From the NCBI GenBank assembly GCA_016200225.1, contig JACQFD010000012.1, forward strand, positions 1 to 64,000: 64,000 nt of DNA, in the 5' to 3' direction. Source of the stretch: Planctomycetota bacterium (GTDB lineage Bacteria; Planctomycetota; UBA1135; JACQFD01). Made by a program: the position numbers and the translations under genes. A model generated the notes under the pieces. The model made no database searches. It was not told where the DNA came from and saw only the letters and a list, made by a program, of their open reading frames with translations. Positions 17,058 through 26,031 of this stretch are shown here, in pieces (positions within the stretch are counted from its first letter, which is position 1; each line of letters starts with the position of its first letter).

Positions 17058-18860
17058 ATGTTCGTTATGCGCCGATCACCCCGTTCGATTACGCCCGCGG
17101 CCTCGCTGGTCGCCGCGTTCGGTTTATGTACGTTGACTCCAGTTTTGTCGCACGCGCAGGGAGTCTCGGGACCCAACACATCCATTGCGCGCTACAGCGT
17201 GTCGACGTCCGGAGCGGAAGGAAACGACGGCTCCGCGGTCCCTTCGGTGAGCGGCGACGGCCGTTATATTGCATTTTTCAGCGATGCTACGAATCTCGTC
17301 GCGGACAAAACAAATACGGTTCGCGATATATACGTTCGCGACCGATTCTTAAACTTGACGGAGCGCGCGAGCCTCGCGAACACGGGAGGCGAGGGCAACG
17401 ACGATTCGTCGTTTCCTTCGATATCGGCGGACGGACGATTTGTAGTTTTTGAGAGCCATGCAACAAATCTTGTCGCGAACGATCAAAACCATGCGCGCGA
17501 CATTTTCGTCCGCGACCGGCTGCTCGGGACCACCGAGCGCGTCAGCGTGGCGACCGACGGGACCGAAGCGAACGGCGCGAGCGCGTTTCCGCGGATTTCG
17601 GTCGACGGGAGATTTGTAGTATTCCAGAGCGCGGCGTCGAATCTCGTCGCCGGCGACACGAATCAGAAAACCGATATTTTCGTTCGAGATCGTTTATTAT
17701 CACTGACGACGCGCGCGAGCGTTTCGAGTCTCGGCGACGAGGCGGATGCGGACTGCGCGCGCGGATCGATTACTACCGATGGAAATCTCGTCGTATTCGA
17801 AAGCGCCGCCGGCAATCTCTCGGCAAACGATCAAAATCAAAGTTCCGATATTTTCGTTCATAACTTCGCGACCGGACAGACGACGCGCGTTTCCGTTTCG
17901 AGCGGCGGCATCGAAGGCGACGGCAGCTCCTTCGAGGCGCAGATTTCTCCTCCCGGAAAATATGTGATATTCTCGAGCGCGGCGACCAATCTCGTCGACG
18001 GCGGCCCGGCGGCTTTTGTAAGTATTTACCTTCGCAACCTCGACGACGGTTCGACAAAACAAATGAACCGCGCATGGGACGGATCGCAGGTAAATTCGGA
18101 TTGTTTCCATCCCGGAATGTCGTACGACGGGCGATTTATAACATTCTCGAGTTTTGCAACCAATCTGGTCGACGACGACACGAACGGACGCGAGGATGTT
18201 TTTATTTACGATCGCACGTTCGATCACACGTCGCGCGTGAGTGTCGCCGCCGACGGAACGCAAATGAACGGTTTTTCGAGCTACCCCGGACTCGCGGGCG
18301 ACGGATCGTTCGTATCGTTCATGAGCGACGCTTCGAATCTGATTACTACGAAATACCCGACGATCGTGCATATTTACGGATTCGACGTCGCGTTCGGCCC
18401 GCCGCCGCCCGCGAAGCCATTTGTAACGATGGCGCTCGCCGTCAAGCGGGCGCGCGAAATGAATAATAAACACGATCATGCCGATGTCGTGTCCGTTTCG
18501 GGTTCCTACGAATTCAACCAACTCTCCGTCGACGGCAAACTTTCGCCGCCGGCCGACCCCGTGATCGTTCGCGTCGGCCAGAAGGAAGCGCCCGCGATGT
18601 TTTCCATTCCGGCGAAAGACTCGCACTGGAAGAATAATAAGAAGGGAGTCTGGACATGGAGAAGCGCGCCCGGATCGAAGACGATTATTTATTTAAAGAT
18701 CGATACCGCGAAGCATACTTTCGAATTCCGCGCGAGCGGTTTCGACTGGCCCGCGTTCGACGCGTCGAAGTTTTATTTAAGATTACAGATCGGCAACGAT
18801 ACTGGCATTGTCGAAAAAGGCGCCGTCAAGTCCAAGTTCGGCAAATCGCTCGCGATTTAA
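17058..18860 (+). CDS. Secreted WD40-like (PD40) beta-propeller protein
   Basis: About 600 residues from the ATG at 17058; a second ATG at 17067 is equally possible, and either gives a signal peptide ending near S-H-A-Q. Residues 40-440 are seven or so repeats of a TolB-like blade: S-x-D-G-R-[Y/F]-[I/V]-x-F-x-S-x-A-x-N-L-V then D-I-[Y/F]-V-R-D-R. The C-terminal 150 residues, with Lys- and His-rich beta segments, are not recognised. Blades of this kind usually form a protein-binding surface outside the cytoplasm. The gene is divergent from the DUF1592 gene (about 110 bases between starts) and Elp3 follows 18 bases after its stop. Confidence 0.8.
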   Translation: MFVMRRSPRSITPAASLVAAFGLCTLTPVLSHAQGVSGPNTSIARYSVSTSGAEGNDGSAVPSVSGDGRYIAFFSDATNLVADKTNTVRDIYVRDRFLNLTERASLANTGGEGNDDSSFPSISADGRFVVFESHATNLVANDQNHARDIFVRDRLLGTTERVSVATDGTEANGASAFPRISVDGRFVVFQSAASNLVAGDTNQKTDIFVRDRLLSLTTRASVSSLGDEADADCARGSITTDGNLVVFESAAGNLSANDQNQSSDIFVHNFATGQTTRVSVSSGGIEGDGSSFEAQISPPGKYVIFSSAATNLVDGGPAAFVSIYLRNLDDGSTKQMNRAWDGSQVNSDCFHPGMSYDGRFITFSSFATNLVDDDTNGREDVFIYDRTFDHTSRVSVAADGTQMNGFSSYPGLAGDGSFVSFMSDASNLITTKYPTIVHIYGFDVAFGPPPPAKPFVTMALAVKRAREMNNKHDHADVVSVSGSYEFNQLSVDGKLSPPADPVIVRVGQKEAPAMFSIPAKDSHWKNNKKGVWTWRSAPGSKTIIYLKIDTAKHTFEFRASGFDWPAFDASKFYLRLQIGNDTGIVEKGAVKSKFGKSLAI

Positions 18861-18878
18861 CTTAAAATCCTGCGCGCG

Positions 18879-20561
18879 TTGCGGGCCGAAGACTACCTCC
18901 GCGAATTGCATGAAATCGCGGGCGATGCGGCGCCCGGCGGGCGGCGTTTCGAAAAGTTAAAAAGGCGGCTTTGCAAGAAATACGGGCTCGCGCGCGTTCC
19001 GGGCGATTCGGAGTTTTTATTAAATATAATTCCGCGCGCCGGGAGCGGGCCGGGCGTCGCGAAACCCGTGCGCACGATTTCGGGCGTGGCGCCCGTTTCC
19101 GTAGCGACCGAGCCCCGCGGCTGTCCGCACGGGAAATGTACATTTTGTCCGGGCGGTCCCGGTTCGCCGTTCGGGGACGTGCCGCAAAGCTACACGGGCC
19201 GCGAGCCCAGCATCGCGCGCTCGGCGGCGGCGGGATACGATGCTTATATTACAGTCATGAACCGCCTCGCGCAGTACGTGCTTGGCGGCCACTCGCCGGA
19301 AAAGGTGGAATTGATCGTTCAGGGGGGGACGTTTCCATCGCATCCGGAACAGTATCAAAGGGATTTCGTTCGGGATTGTTATCTTGCAATGCGCGATTTC
19401 GGCGCGGAATTTTACAAAAATGGCGCGCTCGACGCGCGGCGATTCGCGGACTTCTATGAATTGCCGTCGGCGCCCGGAGATGCCGGTTCGTTCATGCGCA
19501 TCCTCGAACGATTGCGAGTCTTAAAATCCGCCGCGCGCGAATCGCTGGCGGAACTGCGCGATTCGAACGAGCGCGAACGTATCAAATGCGTCGGACTCAC
19601 GATCGAAACGAAGCCCGATTGGGGATTTGCCGGGCACGGCCGCGCGCTGCTCGATCTCGGCTGCACGCGCATTGAACTCGGCGTCCAGACGGCCGACGAT
19701 GAAATCTTACAAAAAACCCACAGGGGACACACCGTCGCGGATACGAAACGCTCGATCCGCGAATTGAGAGATCTCGGATATAAACTTAATTTTCACGTGA
19801 TGCCGGGACTGCCGGGCTCGACGCGCGAGTCGGACGTCGCTTGCTTCGATGCGTACTTTAACGACCCGGAATACCGACCGGATATGTTAAAGATCTATCC
19901 GTGCCTCGTGCTGCGGGGGACGCCGCTTTATGAAGAATGGAAAGCGGGGCGGTTCGCGCCGCTCTCGGCCGCGCAGGCCGCCGATATCATCGTCGAATGC
20001 AAGAAACGCGTGCCGAATTACTGTAGAATCATGCGCATTCAACGCGACATTCCGACGCCGATGACGGAGGACGGCGTCGAGCGTAACAACTTGCGGCAAT
20101 ATGTATCGAAACTCGCGCGCGAGCGCGGCGTGCGGTGCGCCTGCATCCGCTGCCGCGAGCCGCGCGGAGTCGCCGTTCCTTCAGGATCTATTAGAATCTC
20201 CTCGGATTCGTATGAAGCGTCGGGCGGAATGGAATATTTTATATCCGCCGTCTCCGGTGAATATTTATTAGGATTCGCGCGGCTGCGTTTTCCTTCCGCA
20301 GTTTCGCCGCCGGTCTCCGGGTCGTCGCCCGCGCTGCTGCGCGAACTGCATGTGTACGGTTTTTCGACGCCGCTTGGCGAACCCGGCGAAACGCAACACC
20401 GCGGCGTCGGATCGTTATTATTACAGACAGCCGAATCGATCGCGCGGGCCTCGGGAAAAGATAAATTAACCGTGATTGCCGCCGCCGGAGTTCGCGGATA
20501 TTTCCGTAAATTTAACTATCGGCTCGAAGATCCGTATATGACAAAACGGCTCGATCGGTAA
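18879..20561 (+). CDS. Bacterial Elp3: radical SAM/GNAT tRNA wobble-uridine enzyme
   Basis: 560 residues from a TTG at 18879 (CTG at 18870 is the only earlier candidate before an in-frame stop). The radical SAM cluster motif is C82-P-H-G-K-C87-T-F-C90 (C-x4-C-x2-C), the Elp3 hallmark, with R-I-E-L-G-V-Q and T-H-R-G-H-T later. The C-terminal 150 residues are a GNAT acetyltransferase domain with Q-H-R-G-V-G-S-L-L as the acetyl-CoA loop. The family adds carboxymethyl-type groups to uridine 34 of tRNA. Full-length Elp3 is general in archaea and eukaryotes but patchy in bacteria. No other Elongator-type subunit is nearby, as expected for single-protein prokaryotic versions. Confidence 0.93.
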   Translation: MRAEDYLRELHEIAGDAAPGGRRFEKLKRRLCKKYGLARVPGDSEFLLNIIPRAGSGPGVAKPVRTISGVAPVSVATEPRGCPHGKCTFCPGGPGSPFGDVPQSYTGREPSIARSAAAGYDAYITVMNRLAQYVLGGHSPEKVELIVQGGTFPSHPEQYQRDFVRDCYLAMRDFGAEFYKNGALDARRFADFYELPSAPGDAGSFMRILERLRVLKSAARESLAELRDSNERERIKCVGLTIETKPDWGFAGHGRALLDLGCTRIELGVQTADDEILQKTHRGHTVADTKRSIRELRDLGYKLNFHVMPGLPGSTRESDVACFDAYFNDPEYRPDMLKIYPCLVLRGTPLYEEWKAGRFAPLSAAQAADIIVECKKRVPNYCRIMRIQRDIPTPMTEDGVERNNLRQYVSKLARERGVRCACIRCREPRGVAVPSGSIRISSDSYEASGGMEYFISAVSGEYLLGFARLRFPSAVSPPVSGSSPALLRELHVYGFSTPLGEPGETQHRGVGSLLLQTAESIARASGKDKLTVIAAAGVRGYFRKFNYRLEDPYMTKRLDR

Positions 20562-20837
20562 TATTAATTTTTCCAAATCCGGAAGTCAGGCGGGCGCACG
20601 CGCGAATTTCGACGGTGTGTCGATGCGCGTGGCGATCATTCCCGAGGCAGGGCCGGGTTTTCGGGAAAGGGACCTCCGCCGTTTCGGTCGGAAGGCGGAC
20701 GCGAACCGTGGACGGGCGTTCCGTGCGGATGCGCATGCTTGAAATCCGCCCGGATGTGCGTTGGGATGCGCATCCGCGCCTCGCGCGAATCTTTACCAAT
20801 GACGAACGCCGTCCCGCTTCAACCGTATCTCCGTACA

Positions 20838-21371
20838 ATGATTCATCAAAACAACTTTCGCATCGGCGCGCTCGCGTGTTTCGCCGCGCTTACAATGTTC
20901 GCGTTCGCGTCGTGCAAGCAGACCGATTCCAACGGCGGAGGCCAATCCGGAGCGAAGCCCATGGATTCGACTAAAAAAGAAGACGTGTCCAAGCCGGGCG
21001 GCCCCGAGCCGGACCGCGTCGCTGTCGATCATATCTTAATTTCATTCGCGGGCGCGGGCACGAGCGCGACGCGAACCAAGGCCGACGCCGAAAAACTGGC
21101 GAATGAATTGTTAAAGAAGTTGAAGGACGGCGGCGACTGGGCGGCGACAAAGAAACAATTCTCGAGCGATCCGCCCCCCGGCGGACCCTATGGAATGTTT
21201 CAAAAACCAGGAGCGGCCAAGCCGGGCGACGTACCCCGCAGCGGCCGTGGAGGCATGGTGAAGGGTTTCGGCGACGTGGGATTTAAATTACAAATAAACG
21301 AAATCGGCATGGCGAATTACGATCCCGCTTCGAGCCCGTTCGGCTGGCACATCATCAAACGCGTCGAATAG
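20838..21371 (+). CDS. Parvulin-type peptidyl-prolyl isomerase lipoprotein
   Basis: 177 residues from the ATG at 20838; the open frame extends upstream but lacks a signal before this Met. Residues 8-26 are a signal peptide ending F-A-S-C (lipoprotein-type Cys26), followed by a Ser/Gly/Pro/Lys-rich linker. Residues 60-177 form a PpiC/parvulin domain: V-D-H-I-L-I-S, the F-S-S-D-P-P-P-G-G loop, a G-F-G-D-V-G-F-K-L block and the ending F-G-W-H-I-I-K. Such proteins help fold exported proteins in the periplasm. The upstream 276 bases hold the 12-bp palindrome GGATGCGCATCC (20764-20775) but no gene. Confidence 0.85.
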   Translation: MIHQNNFRIGALACFAALTMFAFASCKQTDSNGGGQSGAKPMDSTKKEDVSKPGGPEPDRVAVDHILISFAGAGTSATRTKADAEKLANELLKKLKDGGDWAATKKQFSSDPPPGGPYGMFQKPGAAKPGDVPRSGRGGMVKGFGDVGFKLQINEIGMANYDPASSPFGWHIIKRVE

Positions 21372-21417
21372 TAAATTTAATCGTAAATATACGTAAATAT
21401 AACCGAAACCGCCGCGG

Positions 21418-23193
21418 TCACTTGGCCTTTTCGCGGGCCATGCGGTTGTTGAGTATCTGGCGTTCGCTCTCGCTGAGCGATTTTTCGTTCGCAACGATGT
21501 CGATGCCGGCTTTGTCGAGCACGCGGCGGTAGGGCGGCTCGAGTTTGTAATAATAAATATACTGCATTTTGATAAAACTGTTCGACGCCATCGCTTTTTC
21601 GATTTTGGCTTTGCCTTCGGCGACGTCGCCGCGCAGCGTCTCGAGCAATCCCATCGCGCCGAACATTTCCCAGTCCGTCGGATCGAGCGTGTGCGCCTGC
21701 TCCGCCAGATTGTAAGTCTTCGTCCACAGCGCGCCGGTTTCGCTCGAGGCGAGCACGAGCCGGAGGTTCATCAGGCACTCCTTCGACGACGTGATTTTTG
21801 TATCGTATTTGTCGAGGCCCAGTTTTTCGCGCCCGGGTTTTCCCGCAAGGTCGCGGCTCCGGTCTAGTTGTAAATTTAAGTCTTTCTCGAGAACTCGTAT
21901 CAATTCGTCCGCGATTTTCTCGTGTCCCTTGAGCGACGGATGCACATTATCGAATATCAACTCGTCGCCGGCGACGCCGAGGCCTCCGGCGGCGTTGAAA
22001 ACGCGTTCGAGATCGCAGAGCGGCACCTGACCGCGCGCGACCTCTTCGCGAATGATTTGTTCAATCGACGGGAGCGCGCGGTTCGGGCACGCGTCGAGTT
22101 CGAGCGATTTGATATATTCCGCGCGGGCGTCGTCCTTCCGTCCGAGCATTTCGAACGCCTGCCCCGTCGAATAGTGTAATTTGGCGGGCGTGTCGTCGAT
22201 CGCGCGGATTTCGTCGAAACGCTGCAGGGCGACGGCGGCCTTCTTTTGCGCCAGCGCGTGCGCGCCTTCCGTATATTTGGCGATCCACGTTTTCTTTAAG
22301 TTCGCGTCGTTTTGTAATGTCGTCGAAAAGAAGGATCCGCTCGGCGTGCAGCGGAGATTGCGCGGCATCGTACACACGACGATCGGCACGCCGGCGCGTT
22401 TGGCGTCGCGGATGGCGCCGCGCAGGCAGTCTTTATATCGGTCGAGCAATACTTGCAATTCCGCGTCGTTGACGCATGGAACGTCGTCGGAGGATTTTCG
22501 GTCGCTGAGCGTGATGCGCTCGGTTTGTACAATTCCAGGGACGGCCCGCGCGAGCAATTGCGTCGTGCGCAGGCCGCGCGCGAAATCCTGTAATTGCGTC
22601 AAGATCGGGTGCGTCGCAAACCGGTGAATCTGAACGAGATTCTGCGGCACGAATTCGTTATGTCCGACCATCCATATAATAAGATCGGGTTTATAATTTA
22701 AACACTCGCCGAGTAATGTACGGATTTCCGCCGCATGCCACCCCGCGTTCCCCGCGTTCACGGATTCGACTGCGCGGTCGGGCATCATGGCGGAGAGTCG
22801 AACGCGCAGCCAGTCGGTGAAACTGCCGATTTCATAGGGCGATCCCTGCACCGTCGATTCGCCAAGTGTAAATATTCGAAAACCGTTGGAAGGTTTGTCG
22901 CGCGCGAATAGCGGCAGCGGTTCGGGATAGTTCTTAAAATCGCGCGGCGCGACGCGCTGAAATCCGGGAGGCCGGCCGGGCGCTTCAAATGGAATCCAAT
23001 AATCGATTTCGGACTTGACCGGGTGATATCGTGGAACTCGAACGCCGGCGGCGGCGAGGACGAGTTCGCAAAGTATCAAAAAAATCGCCGGCGAGAGGAC
23101 CGCGAGTGTTAATTTAACGATCCAACGGCGCGGTTTGCGCGCTGGTGGACTCACTTTGGATGCGGCCGCCTCTGTTGGCGCGGGTTTGGACAC
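21418..23193 (-). CDS. Membrane-anchored SGNH/GDSL hydrolase with TPR-like repeats
   Basis: 591 residues. A membrane helix at about 25-48 follows a basic N-terminus. The SGNH core spans about 105-425: L-G-E-S-T (Ser), N-A-G-N-A-G-W-H, V-G-H-N-E-F (block III) and D-N-V-H-P (Asp/His). Two helical stretches with TPR-like spacing lie near 285-350 (within the core) and 470-545 (C-terminal). Proteins of this layout are common in Planctomycetota and may be esterases acting on envelope or secreted glycans; this is inference. It is the third SGNH protein in the window, but differs from the pair at 8428 and 43522 in having TPR-like repeats and lacking the small beta domain. Confidence 0.82.
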   Translation of the reverse strand: MSKPAPTEAAASKVSPPARKPRRWIVKLTLAVLSPAIFLILCELVLAAAGVRVPRYHPVKSEIDYWIPFEAPGRPPGFQRVAPRDFKNYPEPLPLFARDKPSNGFRIFTLGESTVQGSPYEIGSFTDWLRVRLSAMMPDRAVESVNAGNAGWHAAEIRTLLGECLNYKPDLIIWMVGHNEFVPQNLVQIHRFATHPILTQLQDFARGLRTTQLLARAVPGIVQTERITLSDRKSSDDVPCVNDAELQVLLDRYKDCLRGAIRDAKRAGVPIVVCTMPRNLRCTPSGSFFSTTLQNDANLKKTWIAKYTEGAHALAQKKAAVALQRFDEIRAIDDTPAKLHYSTGQAFEMLGRKDDARAEYIKSLELDACPNRALPSIEQIIREEVARGQVPLCDLERVFNAAGGLGVAGDELIFDNVHPSLKGHEKIADELIRVLEKDLNLQLDRSRDLAGKPGREKLGLDKYDTKITSSKECLMNLRLVLASSETGALWTKTYNLAEQAHTLDPTDWEMFGAMGLLETLRGDVAEGKAKIEKAMASNSFIKMQYIYYYKLEPPYRRVLDKAGIDIVANEKSLSESERQILNNRMAREKAK

Positions 23194-23202
23194 TGGCGTC
23201 GA

Positions 23203-25812
23203 TTACGGTTGAATCACGATCAAGAGACCGTTGCTTGACACAACGCCCATCGTAGTCGCGCCGCATCGCGCGCCGTTCGGCGAATCTTCCAAAAATATTG
23301 TTTGATAATAAAAAACCGCTCCGGCGAGTCCGGGATCGGCCGGAATGGCGACCGCGACGAAGGAAGTTCCCGCCGCGTCGGAAACGGCGTCGAATGCATA
23401 TATTTGAGACGCTCCAAGGAGGTCGACTTCCATCGTGATTCCGAGACCGAACGGATCGGGGCTTCCATAATAAAAACCCGCGTCCGCCGCGATGCCGAGA
23501 CCGAGCGCGAGCCTCGGCGAATTAGTGCACGTGAAGCCGAAGTCGGGATTATTTACTTTTGGCGTCGAATTCGCCGAAGTGCACTGAAAGCCGCGGCAAC
23601 CGGGAGTCCCGCTTCCGAAGGAGGCCGCGCCGTACGGAGCCGTCGTCCGATTATAAAGAATAAAAACTTCGTCTGAATTATAATTTGCAGTTAACAAATC
23701 GTCGGCGCCGTCCGCGTTCATGTCCGCGATGGCGATGCTATAGGGCGACGTCGTGTCCGCGTACGAGCCGATGATCGTAAATGTTCCGGCGCCGTTTCCT
23801 GAATATACAGAAACGGAGCCGAGACCGTCGGCGACGGCGAGGTCGACGCTGCCGTCGAGATTGCAATCTCCCGTCGCTGCCGCGCGCGCGTCGAACGGCG
23901 AGCCGATGCCGGTGGAAGCTCCGAACGTTCCGGTCCCGTTGCCGAGCGCAACGTGCGCGCCGTCCGAGCAGGCGGCGACGAGATCGGCCTTTCCGTCGCG
24001 GTTGACATCTGTAATTTCGACGGAACCGGGATAGGTTCCGACGGGGACGAGCGATGCCGATGTAAACGTTCCGTCGCCGAATCCAAATAATAACACGAGA
24101 TTGGCCTTGCCCGACTGCGCCACGACGAGGTCGGCGTCGCCGTCGCCGTTCAGGTCGCCGGCGTCGATCCCGATCGGGCCGCTCTGGACTGCAAGTGTAA
24201 TATTCACCGGACTCGCGAATCCGCCGGCGGTGTTTTGTAATAATATCGACAAATTCGCCGCGCCGTAATTCGCCGTGGCGAGATCCGGGCGGCCGTCATG
24301 ATTCAAATCGGCAATCGCTACATATCTCGGATAGGCGCCCACCGCGATCGTCGACGGCGGTTCGAAGCCGCCCGTGGAATTGCCTTTGAATATATTAATA
24401 TTGCCCGCGTTCGAATTCGCCGTCACCGCGTCGAGGTTCCGGTCGCCGTCGAGATCCGCGAGCGCGACCCACTGCGGCCCCGCCCCTGTCGGATAATTCG
24501 TCGGAACGCCGAAATTTCCGGGCGGCTGCGCGAGCGCGACGGACATCGTGCCCGTGAACACTCCTGTATAATTGGATGTTACAAAATCGTTGTTGCCGTC
24601 GTGGTTCAAGTCGCCGACGGCGACGTTGAACGGATAGGACCCGACGGCGATTTTCGAAGCGCCGACGAAACCTTTTGTATTATTTAACAAAACCGTGATT
24701 CGGCTGTCGCCGTTCACGTGGCCGGTGGCGATGTCGGCCAGGCCGTCCTGATTGAGATCCCCGGAAGTTACAATTGCAGGCGCGCCGCCGACGGGAAACG
24801 AGACCGGCGGCGCGAAATTTCCGGCGGGGTCGGCCGTCGCCAGCAGCGAAACGGTATTTACAAATTCGTTGGCGACCGCGCAGTCGATCCGCCCGTCGAG
24901 ATTGAAATCCGCCGTTGTCAGCCACGATGGATAGTCTCCGGCGGCGAAGTCGGACGAACCGAAACTCCCCGAGCCGTTATTGTATAATACGGTGACCGTA
25001 TTGGATATGACGTTGGATGCAACAATATCCGCGCTGTTGTCATTATTAATGTCCAACGTCGCGACGCTGTGAGGGTTCGAACCCGTGGCGTGCGTCGACG
25101 GCGCGAGAAAGGTGCCATGCCCGGTGCCCCGAAGGATCGAGACCGTTCCGAGATTGTTATTATTTGCAATAACGACGTCGAGTCTGCCGTCGTGATCGAA
25201 ATCGGCGGCGGCGATGGCATACGGAAGGCTTCCGGCCGCCGAGTTGACGGCATTCGCGAAACCGCCCGCGCCGTTTCCGAGCAGGCAGGAGGCGCTGCCG
25301 GATCCATTGTTGGCCGTCGCGAGGTCGATTTTTCCATCATTATTAAAGTCGCCGGCGACGACTGCGTAAGGATTCGACGCGGTGTTGAAACCGGCCGCGG
25401 GCGCGAATCCGCCGAAACCGTTTCCTAATAATAACTGAACCTGATTGTTCGACGCGGAAACGACAATGTCGGGGAATCCGTCATTATTTAAGTCCGACAG
25501 AATTAAAGAAAACGCCGAAGCGCCCGCCGCAAGTGTAAAGATCGTCGGCTGTCCAAGAAATCCGAAGCCGTCGCCCATGTTGACCATGACCGTTGGATTG
25601 GCGCTGCTCGCCGAAACGACGTCGTTCTTGCCGTCGAGATTGAGATCGCCGATCGCGACTGTGAACGGGAATGAAGCACCCGCCGGGAATTGTTGCGCCG
25701 GGAAAAGGGGACCCTGCGCCGCCGCGCGCCTCGAAAACGAGCCCATCGCAAACGAAGTCCCGATCAGCGCCAACATGGTCGCAAACTGGGGATGTCGTAT
25801 GGGGATGGGCAT
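23203..25812 (-). CDS. Secreted FG-GAP/VCBS repeat protein with shared C-terminal domain
   Basis: 869 residues with an N-terminal signal peptide ending A-A-A-Q. Residues 40-720 are about fourteen FG-GAP/VCBS blades with the calcium-loop core [V/I]-x-D-x-N-x-D-G-x-x-D-[I/L], as in integrin-alpha-like propellers. From about residue 736 (nucleotides 23203-23610) comes a separate Cys-containing domain that starts F-G-S-G-T-P-G-C and ends with G-L-L-I-V-I-Q-P. The same domain ends the proteins at 37004-39742 and 39768-43391. A surface or secreted adhesion/recognition role is plausible for the propeller part. Confidence 0.85.
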   Translation of the reverse strand: MPIPIRHPQFATMLALIGTSFAMGSFSRRAAAQGPLFPAQQFPAGASFPFTVAIGDLNLDGKNDVVSASSANPTVMVNMGDGFGFLGQPTIFTLAAGASAFSLILSDLNNDGFPDIVVSASNNQVQLLLGNGFGGFAPAAGFNTASNPYAVVAGDFNNDGKIDLATANNGSGSASCLLGNGAGGFANAVNSAAGSLPYAIAAADFDHDGRLDVVIANNNNLGTVSILRGTGHGTFLAPSTHATGSNPHSVATLDINNDNSADIVASNVISNTVTVLYNNGSGSFGSSDFAAGDYPSWLTTADFNLDGRIDCAVANEFVNTVSLLATADPAGNFAPPVSFPVGGAPAIVTSGDLNQDGLADIATGHVNGDSRITVLLNNTKGFVGASKIAVGSYPFNVAVGDLNHDGNNDFVTSNYTGVFTGTMSVALAQPPGNFGVPTNYPTGAGPQWVALADLDGDRNLDAVTANSNAGNINIFKGNSTGGFEPPSTIAVGAYPRYVAIADLNHDGRPDLATANYGAANLSILLQNTAGGFASPVNITLAVQSGPIGIDAGDLNGDGDADLVVAQSGKANLVLLFGFGDGTFTSASLVPVGTYPGSVEITDVNRDGKADLVAACSDGAHVALGNGTGTFGASTGIGSPFDARAAATGDCNLDGSVDLAVADGLGSVSVYSGNGAGTFTIIGSYADTTSPYSIAIADMNADGADDLLTANYNSDEVFILYNRTTAPYGAASFGSGTPGCRGFQCTSANSTPKVNNPDFGFTCTNSPRLALGLGIAADAGFYYGSPDPFGLGITMEVDLLGASQIYAFDAVSDAAGTSFVAVAIPADPGLAGAVFYYQTIFLEDSPNGARCGATTMGVVSSNGLLIVIQP

Positions 25813-26031
25813 TGGGGAAGCGATGCCGGAGAATTCGAGCGATGGCGAGTGCCAGCGGTTCCGTCAAACGGAGACGACAAGCTTACACAAAGCCACGATT
25901 GCGGGAGGCAATTTGACCAATGTGGCTCTTTATTCGCGCCGTTTTTGGCCGCGCGCTTGGCTTCAAGCCGTTCGAGAATTCGCACGATGCTGATGGGTTC
26001 CACGCGCGATTGTTAGAATTGCGCGTCGAAC

